NCBI GenBank assembly: GCA_050015815.1
Contig: JBEKAR010000006.1
Span: forward strand, 1 to 31,518
Origin: JAJRAL01 sp050015815
Lineage (GTDB): Archaea > Thermoplasmatota > Thermoplasmata > Methanomassiliicoccales > UBA472
Direction of reading: 5' to 3'
Length of the DNA stretch: 31,518 bases
The notes beneath the pieces were generated by a model. That model ran no database searches and was not told the origin of the DNA. It saw only the letters and a program-made list of their open reading frames with translations. Of this stretch, positions 25,609-31,518 are shown in pieces (within the stretch, counting starts at the first letter, position 1; every line of letters begins with the position of its first letter). Made by a program: the position numbers and the translations under genes.

Positions 25609-25692
25609 ATGATGGTCGCGATGCTGGTCAGCACGTCAATGATCCCGGCGACGACTGTGGTCATGACGAGCCTATTATCACTCAAACGGTAA
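25609..25692 (+). CDS. Short ORF rich in Met, Val and Thr, possible small or leader peptide
   Basis: A 27-residue ORF between ATG 25609 and TAA 25690-25692. It contains 5 Met, 4 Val, 4 Leu and 4 Thr and ends LSLKR. An AT-rich box (AAATATTATATT, about 25579-25590) lies about 25 nt upstream, so a leaderless mRNA is possible. The composition resembles bacterial branched-chain amino-acid leader peptides, and two hairpins follow (25710-25727 and 25732-25747). However, a separate promoter and a better leader candidate lie between it and leuA. It may be a small membrane peptide, or chance. Confidence 0.3.
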   Translation: MMVAMLVSTSMIPATTVVMTSLLSLKR

Positions 25693-25709
25693 CGCTCATC
25701 CCTAAGAAG

Positions 25710-25747
25710 GTCACGGAGCGTCGTGACGCGACAGGCCCCCCGGTCTG
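25710..25747 (+). repeat. Two adjacent hairpins downstream of the first short ORF
   Basis: GTCACG (25710-25715) pairs with CGTGAC (25722-25727) across a 6-nt loop. CAGGCC (25732-25737) pairs with GGTCTG (25742-25747), one pair being G-U, across CCCC. No T-run follows, so they are not typical terminators. They separate the first short ORF from the leu promoter. Confidence 0.4.
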
Positions 25748-25763
25748 ACACGAGTTAGCAAGG

Positions 25764-25772
25764 GTTATATAT
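25764..25772 (+). promoter_or_regulatory. TATA box of the leu operon
   Basis: GTTATATAT is centred at about 25768 and predicts transcription start at about 25794-25796. The mRNA would begin about 18 nt before the Leu-rich leader ORF and about 130 nt before leuA, so the leader ORF lies inside the leu transcript. Confidence 0.65.
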
Positions 25773-25812
25773 GCTCATCCCTTTACTCCGCAATCACCGA
25801 CTGAGGTCAGCA

Positions 25813-25875
25813 ATGAGAGCCAGCAGCAACATCAACGACTTGCTTTTGCGCTTGCTTCCAGCCTCGCTGCTGTGA
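25813..25875 (+). CDS. Leucine-rich leader peptide candidate of the leu operon
   Basis: The ORF encodes MRASSNINDLLLRLLPASLL, 20 residues of which 7 are leucine, then TGA. A Shine-Dalgarno GAGGT (25803-25807) lies 5 nt before the ATG, and the leu TATA box is 45 nt upstream. Leucine codons are TTG (3), CTT (2) and CTG (2); nearby genes favour CTC and CTG. The ORF ends 49 nt before leuA. A leader peptide rich in the operon's end product is the hallmark of bacterial attenuation, where ribosome speed at Leu codons decides downstream expression. Such leaders are hardly described in archaea. There is no transcript or peptide evidence here, so the role is inferred from position, composition and signals. 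Confidence 0.6.
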   Translation: MRASSNINDLLLRLLPASLL

Positions 25876-25898
25876 ACTCACCGGTCGATATGGGCATA

Positions 25899-25921
25899 GG
25901 TCCGTGTCGGACTGAGGTGAT
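25899..25921 (+). promoter_or_regulatory. Hairpin abutting the leuA Shine-Dalgarno
   Basis: GTCCG (25900-25904) pairs with CGGAC (25908-25912) over TGT, with a flanking G-U pair. The strong ribosome site GAGGTGAT (25914-25921) follows at once. TCACC (25878-25882), just after the leader stop codon, is complementary to GGTGA (25916-25920) in that site, so an alternative fold could mask it. Which fold forms cannot be decided by eye. Confidence 0.4.
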
Positions 25922-25924
25922 TGA

Positions 25925-27526
25925 ATGAAAGAAAAGGAAGAAATCTGGACCGAGAGGAGCGGTATCTACACGAGCCGCTTCAACGACCTAGTGGACAGAA
26001 GCTCGGTCCCTGAACGTGTCGAGGTGCTCGACACGACGCTGAGGGACGGAGAGCAGACGCCGGGGATAGCCCTGTCCGTCGAGGACAAGGTCAGGATCGC
26101 GGAGCTGCTCGACGACTTGGGGGTCGACGTCATCGAGGCGGGTTTCGCCATCACCTCACCAGGAGAGCGGGAGGCGGTGAAGAGGATAGGAGCGCTCGGC
26201 CTGAGGTCAAGGGTCTGTTCCCTCGCGCGCTGTCGTAGGGAAGACGTGGACGCGGTCATAGACTGCGACCTCAATTACGCTCACCTGTTTCTTGCGACAT
26301 CTGAGATTCACATGAAGCACAAGCTCAAGATGACGCAGGCGGAGGTCAAGTCCAAGGCCATTGAGAGCATCGAGTATGCCAAGTCCCACGGTCTGACGGT
26401 CGAATTCTCCTGCGAGGACGCGACGAGGACCGAGATCGACTTCCTGAAGGAGATGCACGTGGCGGTGCAGGAGGCCGGAGCCGACAAGATCAACATGCCG
26501 GACACGGTCGGTACGATGTCCCCGCCGGCGATGGAGTACCTGGTGCAGCAGGTCATGCCGGTAATGAAGGTGCCGCTCAGCCTTCATTGTCATAATGACT
26601 TCGGGCTCGCCGTCGCCAACACCCTAGCCGGTGTGCGCTACGGCGCCCGGCAAGTGCATGTCTGCGTCAACGGTCTGGGCGAGAGGGCAGGCAACGCCTC
26701 GCTGGAGGAGGTCGTCATGGGCCTCTCGGCGTTCCTGGGCGTCAGGACGAACATCGAGATGAGAAAGATAGGCCACGCCTCAAAGACGGTCGCGAGAATG
26801 ACCGGTTTCACCCTGGCGGACAACAAGCCGATCGTCGGCAAGAACGCCTTCGCTCATGAGTCTGGAATCCATGTGCATGGCGTGCTGAGAGACCCTAGCA
26901 CCTACGAGGCCTTCTCGCCGGAGCTGGTCGGCATGCAGAGGGAGATCGTCGTCGGCAAGCACACCGGCGCGCACTCCGTCAAGCGGAAACTGTACCAGTA
27001 CGGGGTCGAGGTGACCGATGACCAGCTGGCGAAGATTGTCGACGACGTCAAGAGGCTCGCGGAGAGCGGGAAGCACGTGGACGACGCCGAACTGGTGGCG
27101 TTGGCGGCGCACTTCGCGGGACAGGACATGGCCGAGGAAAGGAGGATCAAGCTGAGGGAGTTCGCGGTATTCACTGGAGTCAACATCACTCCTACAGCCG
27201 TTGTGGCGGTTGAGATCGACGGCGACGTCCGCCGAGGCTCGATGATCGGGATCGGTCCGGTGGACGCCGCGGTCAACGCGATCAAGAGCGTCCTCAAGGA
27301 CCGGGTCTCTCTGGAAGAGTACCGTCTTAGCGCCATCACCGGCGGGAGCGATGCCCTGTGCGAGGTGAGCGTCAAGATGAGGCTCGATGATGATGGCCAG
27401 GTGATGTCGGTCGGCAAGAGCGTCGGCTCGGACATCGTGAACACGTCGGTCGACGCGACCATCGAAGCGATCGACCGGCTCTACCTGCGCAAGAGGAACC
27501 TGGGCAAGGAGAACATCGGGAAGTGA
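25925..27526 (+). CDS. leuA: 2-isopropylmalate synthase family (LeuA; citramalate synthase possible)
   Basis: Condenses acetyl-CoA with 2-oxoisovalerate (leucine) or with pyruvate (citramalate, isoleucine). 533 residues: catalytic TIM barrel (about 30-300) with VEVLDTTLRDGEQTPGIALS, the metal site SLHCHNDFGLAVANTLAG and VCVNGLGERAGNASLEEVV. A linker contains HESGIHVHGVLRDPSTYE. The C-terminal LeuA regulatory domain (about 400-520, FTGVNITPTAVVAVEIDG) normally binds the feedback inhibitor. ATG 25925 follows GAGGTGAT. Grouping with leuC, leuD and leuB fits both pathways; the leucine-rich leader favours isopropylmalate synthase. First gene of a tight four-gene operon. Confidence 0.92.
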   Translation: MKEKEEIWTERSGIYTSRFNDLVDRSSVPERVEVLDTTLRDGEQTPGIALSVEDKVRIAELLDDLGVDVIEAGFAITSPGEREAVKRIGALGLRSRVCSLARCRREDVDAVIDCDLNYAHLFLATSEIHMKHKLKMTQAEVKSKAIESIEYAKSHGLTVEFSCEDATRTEIDFLKEMHVAVQEAGADKINMPDTVGTMSPPAMEYLVQQVMPVMKVPLSLHCHNDFGLAVANTLAGVRYGARQVHVCVNGLGERAGNASLEEVVMGLSAFLGVRTNIEMRKIGHASKTVARMTGFTLADNKPIVGKNAFAHESGIHVHGVLRDPSTYEAFSPELVGMQREIVVGKHTGAHSVKRKLYQYGVEVTDDQLAKIVDDVKRLAESGKHVDDAELVALAAHFAGQDMAEERRIKLREFAVFTGVNITPTAVVAVEIDGDVRRGSMIGIGPVDAAVNAIKSVLKDRVSLEEYRLSAITGGSDALCEVSVKMRLDDDGQVMSVGKSVGSDIVNTSVDATIEAIDRLYLRKRNLGKENIGK

Positions 27527-27531
27527 GCACG

Positions 27532-28791
27532 ATGACGGAAGATGATGCAAAGACGATATCGGAGAAGATACTCTCATCGAAATCCAACACTGACTCGTTC
27601 GCCGGCGACATCGTCGAGGCCGAGATCGACTACGTCATGGTAAACGATGTCACCGGCCCCCTCGCCTTCCTCGAGTTCGATGCCCTGGGCTGCGAGCCGA
27701 AGCGAGACAAGATCGTCCTCGTTCCGGACCACTTCGTGCCGAACAAGGACGTCGCCTCGGCAGAGCAGGCGGCGGAGATGAGGCGCTTCGCTAAGCGCTG
27801 GAAGATCAAGAACTACTATGAAGTGGGGCGGGGTGGCGTCTGCCATCAGGTCATGGTCGACGAAGGGTTCGCCGCTCCGGGCAGGCTCATCGTCGGGGCG
27901 GACTCCCACACCTGCACGTACGGAGCGCTCAACGCGTTCGCGACTGGAATCGGTAGTACGGAGGCGGCCGCCTGCTTCGCTGAAGGCAAACTCTGGTTCA
28001 AGGTGCCTGAATCGATCAGGGTCGAACTGACCAGCAGGATGCCGAAGTACGTCATGGGCAAGGATCTGATCATCAGGCTCATCACTGACATAGGGGTCGA
28101 CGGAGCGAACTACAAGACCCTCGAATTCGGCGGGAAGGGCCTCTCATTCTTTCCGCTCTCCGATCGCCTGACGGTATCCAACATGGCGATCGAGGCGGGA
28201 GGTAAAGCAGGGGTGTTCCCATGCGACTCAGAGACGGAGCATTTCCTGCGCTCCCACGCCCGCGGGAAGTACTCGCCGGTGAAGGCCGGCTCGCAAGCGG
28301 TCTACGTTCAAGAGCTGGATTATGACCTTTCCAAGCTCGAGCCGATGGTCGCGTTGCCGCACCTGCCGGGCAACGGGAAGCCTGTGAGCGAGGTCGACGT
28401 CGAGATAGACCAGGCCTACCTGGGGTCATGCACCAACGGCCGGATAGAGGACCTGAGGATCGCCGTGGAGGTCATGGCGGGAAGGAAGGTCGCGGAAGGC
28501 GTCCGCATGATAGTAGTGCCTGCGAGTTCTTCGATCTACCGTCAGGCGAACAGGGAAGGGTTGCTCGACAAGTTCATCGAGGCGGGGGCATTCGTCTCGG
28601 GACCGACCTGCGGCGCATGTCTCGGTGGGTACATGGGGGTGCTCGCCGAGGGCGAAAAGTGCGTCAGCACCACTAACCGCAACTTCGTCGGAAGGATGGG
28701 TCACAAGGGTTCGGAGGTCTACCTCGCGAGCCCGGCGGTGGTGGCGGCGAGCGCCGTCGCCGGACGGATTGTAGCACCGGAGGGTAGTTGA
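27532..28791 (+). CDS. leuC: 3-isopropylmalate dehydratase large subunit
   Basis: Aconitase-family large subunit with a [4Fe-4S] cluster, isomerising 2- to 3-isopropylmalate together with LeuD. About 419 residues. It shows DHFVPNKDVASAEQAAEMRRF, VGADSHTCTYGALNAFATGIGSTE with the first cluster Cys, LGSCTNGRIEDLRIA, and GPTCGACLGG with the remaining two cluster cysteines. The start is ATG 27532 (MTEDDAKTISEKI); a GTG at 27523 in a GTGA overlap with leuA is an alternative. Archaeal LeuC/HacA homologues can also act on homoaconitate or citramalate-derived substrates, so specificity follows that of the first gene. Confidence 0.94.
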   Translation: MTEDDAKTISEKILSSKSNTDSFAGDIVEAEIDYVMVNDVTGPLAFLEFDALGCEPKRDKIVLVPDHFVPNKDVASAEQAAEMRRFAKRWKIKNYYEVGRGGVCHQVMVDEGFAAPGRLIVGADSHTCTYGALNAFATGIGSTEAAACFAEGKLWFKVPESIRVELTSRMPKYVMGKDLIIRLITDIGVDGANYKTLEFGGKGLSFFPLSDRLTVSNMAIEAGGKAGVFPCDSETEHFLRSHARGKYSPVKAGSQAVYVQELDYDLSKLEPMVALPHLPGNGKPVSEVDVEIDQAYLGSCTNGRIEDLRIAVEVMAGRKVAEGVRMIVVPASSSIYRQANREGLLDKFIEAGAFVSGPTCGACLGGYMGVLAEGEKCVSTTNRNFVGRMGHKGSEVYLASPAVVAASAVAGRIVAPEGS

Positions 28792-28792
28792 A

Positions 28793-29290
28793 ATGAAGGA
28801 TGTCCAGAGAGGCAAGGTCTGGCGTTTCGGTGACCATGTCGATACGGACCAGATAATCCCCGCCGAGCGACTGATGAGCGAGTACAACGACAGGCTCGGG
28901 GAGTTCCTGTTCGAGAAGGCACGCCCAGGAATGGCGGCTTCCGTCAAGAAGGGCGACATCGTGGTCGCTGGCCGCAATTTCGGTTGTGGGTCTAGCCGAG
29001 AGCACGCCCCCCGGGCCCTGCAACAGGCAGGGATATCCTGCATCGTCGCTGAGAGCTATGCCAGAATATTCTTCCGGAACGCGATCAACGTCGGGCTGCT
29101 TCCCATAGAATGCAAGGTCGAGGCGGCGGAAGGCGACATCCTCGTCGTGGACCTGAAGAAGAGCGTGATCGCGAACGAGTCTAAGGGGGGCGAATGGAGC
29201 TTCAGGCCATTCCCCCCGTTCATCAAGGAGCTGGTGGACAAGGGCGGCCTGATGGCCAAGATCAAGGAGGAAAGGAAATGTTCAAAGTAG
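28793..29290 (+). CDS. leuD: 3-isopropylmalate dehydratase small subunit
   Basis: Small, swivelling subunit of isopropylmalate isomerase, 165 residues, a usual archaeal length. It has KVWRFGDHVDTDQIIPAERL, the substrate-specificity stretch around YNDRLGEF, AGRNFGCGSSREHAPRAL and SYARIFFRNAINVGLLPIE. One base separates it from the leuC stop. Its TAG stop lies inside the start of leuB, overlapping by 13 nt, so translation is probably coupled. The residues just before the stop (ERKCSK) lie beyond the conserved fold. Confidence 0.95.
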   Translation: MKDVQRGKVWRFGDHVDTDQIIPAERLMSEYNDRLGEFLFEKARPGMAASVKKGDIVVAGRNFGCGSSREHAPRALQQAGISCIVAESYARIFFRNAINVGLLPIECKVEAAEGDILVVDLKKSVIANESKGGEWSFRPFPPFIKELVDKGGLMAKIKEERKCSK

Positions 29291-30390
29291 CGGTACTTCC
29301 GGGGGACGGAATCGGACCCGAGGTCGTGAACGAGGGCATCAAGGTCCTGAAGGCGCTGGGAGAGACGAGCGACCTCAAGCTGGACCTCAAGGAGCTAGAG
29401 ATCAACTCCGAGCGATACCTCCGCACGGGCAAGCTGGTCACCGACGAGGACATCGAGGAGCTGAAGGAGTTCGATGTCATCTTCCTCGGGGCGATCGGAG
29501 ACGACAGGATACAGCCAGGCATCCTGGAGAAGGGCATCCTGCTCAAGCTTCGTTTCGCCTTCGATCAGTACGTCAACCATCGTCCCGCCCAGCTCTGGAG
29601 GCCTTTCGGCAGGTTGAAGCGCGACGTGGACTTCCGCATCGACGTCTACCGCGAGAACACCGAAGATTTTTACATCGGAGCCGGAGGCAGGTTCATTGGC
29701 GGAGCAGGGAGCGTCACCGTCGACATCGAGCGTGAGCTGTATGATCTGAGCATCGACCTCGAGGGAACGGCGAGCAACACCGACGACTACGCCTTCGAGA
29801 TCGGCATCATGTCAAGGAAGAACGTCGAGCGCTTCGCAGACTTTGTCATCGGTGAGGCGAAGATGATTGGAGAGAAGAAGGTCACCGTCGTCGATAAAGC
29901 GAACGTCCTGAGCAACATCTATGGCATGTGGCGTGAGGTTTGGAACGAGAGGACTGCGCAGGCCGGAATGGAAGTCCAATACATGTTCGTCGACGCGATG
30001 TCGATGGCCCTGGTCAAGAATCCAGACAAGTTCAGAGTGGTCGCTACGCCGAACATGTTCGGTGACATCCTCACCGACCTGCTGGCTGAGGTCACCGGAG
30101 GTCTCGGTCTCGCGCCCGGCGGGAACATCAATCCGAACGGGCTGAGCATGTTCGAACCGGTCCATGGTTCCGCTCCGAAGTACAAGGGCAAGAACGCGAT
30201 CAACCCCACGGCGACGATCCTCGCGGCGAAGATGATGCTGGACAATCTGGGAAGGAAGGATCTCGGTCAGAAGATCGAGGACGCCGTTTCGAGGACGTTC
30301 GCCAAGGGTATCTACACCAAGGATCTGGGCGGAAAGGCGAAGACGAGCGAGTTCGGTGATGCCGTCGTGGCTGAAATCAGGGGATGCTAG
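29278..30390 (+). CDS. leuB: 3-isopropylmalate dehydrogenase
   Basis: NAD-dependent oxidative decarboxylase making 2-oxoisocaproate; 370 residues from ATG 29278 (MFKVAVLPGDGIGPEVVNEG). Visible are the substrate region LLKLRFAFDQYVNHRPAQL, FRENTEDFY-like YRENTEDFYIGAG, VDKANVLSNIYGMWREV, the Mg-binding VDAMSMALVKNPDKFRVVATPNMFGDILTDL and FEPVHGSAPKYKGKNAINPTA. The start lies in the leuD tail and is preceded by AAGGAGGAAAGGAA, a strong ribosome site. The stop is TAG. Last gene of leuA-leuC-leuD-leuB; only 36 nt separate it from the convergent thrS end. Confidence 0.95.
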   Translation: MFKVAVLPGDGIGPEVVNEGIKVLKALGETSDLKLDLKELEINSERYLRTGKLVTDEDIEELKEFDVIFLGAIGDDRIQPGILEKGILLKLRFAFDQYVNHRPAQLWRPFGRLKRDVDFRIDVYRENTEDFYIGAGGRFIGGAGSVTVDIERELYDLSIDLEGTASNTDDYAFEIGIMSRKNVERFADFVIGEAKMIGEKKVTVVDKANVLSNIYGMWREVWNERTAQAGMEVQYMFVDAMSMALVKNPDKFRVVATPNMFGDILTDLLAEVTGGLGLAPGGNINPNGLSMFEPVHGSAPKYKGKNAINPTATILAAKMMLDNLGRKDLGQKIEDAVSRTFAKGIYTKDLGGKAKTSEFGDAVVAEIRGC

Positions 30391-30426
30391 AGGTCCGGGC
30401 GGCGATCGAACACAGAAGCAGCCGGC

Positions 30427-31518
30427 CTATGAGAAACCGACCCTTAGGCTCAGTTCGCGTGGCATGTACATCGGCCGATTCGGCATTCCAGCGGTCTCCG
30501 AGGACACGCGTTCGACTAGCTGATCCAGGGTCATCTCGACGTTCTTGTTCTCGGCTCTGTCGTACACGCTGAGCGTCGTGGAGCTCATCTCCTTATCGCC
30601 GATGACGACGACAAATGAGACCCAGTCCTGCTTGGCCTGTCGCACCTTCTTGCCGACCGTCTCGCCGCGGTCGTCGACGCCCACGCGGATCTTCACGGAC
30701 TGCACCTTGTCCGCGAGCTCCTTCGCCTTGGCGACGTGGGTATCTGCGACGCTGAGGAACCGTACCTGTTCGGGATTGATCCAGAGTGGCAGCGTCCCGA
30801 TCTTGCCGCTCGTCTCGGCCTGCACCGCGGTGTCGAGCAGTGTGTAGATGTAGCGCTCGAGCGTGCCGATGATCGCTGTGTGCAGGATCACAGGGTACAC
30901 CTTCTTGTTGCTCTCGTCGGTGTACGTGATGCCGAAGCGCTTCGCGTTGCCGACGTCAATCTGCACCGTGCCAATCTCTCTGGCACGCTTCATGTCATCG
31001 AGAATGTGGTACTCGATGTTGACAGTCCAGTAATAGTTTATGCCCTCGGGATAGAAATGGAGCAGCGCCGGTCTGTCATGCGCCTTGATGATGTGCATCA
31101 TCATCTCCTTGTGCTGGCTGTACGCGTCCTTTGAGGAGAAGTTCACGAGCATCTCATAGTCGCGACCGATCTTATTCGCCTCCTCGTAGATCCTCGCATC
31201 TAGGTTCTCCAACCAGGTCTCCGACTGCGGGATGTCCTTGCAGATGACGTGGAGGTCCGGCATGTTCATCCGCCGGGTCCTGAAGCAGAGCATCGTCTCG
31301 CCCGACTGCTCGAGGCGATATGCGTCCGCGACCTCGAACGCCCCGTAGGGCAGCTGCTTGTAGGATATATTCCAGTTGCGCATCATGGCGAACTGCTGGT
31401 GGCATGCGGCGTAGCGCATGACGAAGTCGCGCTTCTCTCCTGGGATCATATAAAGCCGGTCGCCGAACAAAGCGGCGTGCTCCTCACCGGTCCCTCATCG
31501 AGCGAGAACATGTTGGTG
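30427..31518 (-). CDS. thrS: Threonyl-tRNA synthetase, C-terminal part, with probable frameshift
   Basis: Class II synthetase charging tRNA-Thr; the N-terminal part lies outside the window. From about 31470 the frame reads FGDRLYMIPGEKRDFVMRYAACHQQFAMMRNWNISYKQLPYG, then motif 2-like FRTRRMNMPDLHVICKD, YYWTVNIEYHILDD, GTVQIDVGNAKRFGITYTDE, ILHTAIIGTLERYIYTLLD, and the anticodon domain (VRFLSVADTHVAKAKELADKVQ, VDDRGETVGKKVRQA), ending SLRVGFS with TAG. Upstream, TNMFSLDEGP is in another frame; the product DEGPGEEHAALFGDRLY is restored by adding one G at about 31484-31493, and the present frame meets TGA at 31495-31497. This looks like a one-base deletion or sequence error in a real gene. Confidence 0.88.

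Noticed and set aside
25568..25924. Intrinsic terminator between queE and leuA
   Set aside because: The hairpins seen lack a following T-run, so only structure, not termination, is supported.
29194..29277. N-terminal extension of leuB by 28 codons
   Set aside because: It overlaps leuD in another frame, and MFKVAVLPGDGIGPEV with a strong ribosome site is the family start.
6701..30390. General reassignment of TAG to an amino acid
   Set aside because: dph2, leuD, leuB, thrS and the ferredoxin gene end at TAG at the expected family length, and readthrough of dph2 would run on in a frame antagonistic to mtxX.

Overview
The window is archaeal and most likely from a member of the Thermoplasmatota with a GC-rich genome, possibly related to Methanomassiliicoccales. 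Archaeal markers are the euryarchaeal-type 23S rRNA, ribosomal protein L10e, the RNase P protein Rpp21, diphthamide synthase Dph2, mevalonate kinase, geranylgeranyl reductase, a tetraether-synthase-like radical SAM protein, a TrmB-type regulator and many TATA boxes about 25 nt ahead of genes. The 23S gene stands alone: a protein gene, not 16S rRNA, lies upstream of it, as known for Thermoplasma-type rRNA genes. MtxX, a family first described as a methanogen marker, hints at methanogen ancestry, but no methanogenesis enzyme lies here.

Layout. 1-2752 (-): 23S rRNA, cut by the window edge. 2753-3261: 23S leader with two TATA boxes, a possible structured RNA and a 17-bp tandem repeat. 3262-5237 (-): sucC-sucD. 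5426-7588 (+): MBL hydrolase, Sua5-type protein and methionine aminopeptidase, the last interrupted by one in-frame TAG. 7655-7742 (+): tRNA-Leu(CAA). 7840-8738: a DUF1294-like membrane protein and two gene remnants. 8839-11171 (+): bacterial-type RNase III, a lysine-rich unknown protein and mevalonate kinase. 11202-14131 (-): tetraether synthase, ferredoxin and geranylgeranyl reductase, with a divergent TrmB-like regulator and a palindromic operator candidate between them. 15041-19279 (+): a 1412-residue secreted or surface protein with a pilin-like signal and a lamin-tail domain. 19307-21192 (-): Rpp21, CRM-domain protein and SerRS. 21395-25567 (+): L10e, Dph2, MtxX and queD-queC-queE. 25568-25924: two short ORFs, one a Leu-rich leader-peptide candidate. 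25925-30390 (+): leuA-leuC-leuD-leuB. 30427-31518 (-): C-terminal part of ThrRS, with a probable frameshift.

Functional themes. Isoprenoid supply (mevalonate kinase), lipid saturation (GGR plus ferredoxin) and tetraether coupling (Tes) sit together around a likely regulator. The que genes make preQ0 for archaeosine in tRNA, and Sua5, SerRS, ThrRS, Rpp21, RNase III and tRNA-Leu add to an RNA and translation theme.

The most novel signal is the leader ORF at 25813-25875. It has its own TATA box and Shine-Dalgarno site, encodes 20 residues of which 7 are leucine, and ends 49 nt before leuA. This is the layout of a bacterial leucine attenuator, in an archaeon. Three genes carry single lesions (map TAG, zinc-ribbon frameshift, thrS frameshift), so base-level sequence error must be considered for each.
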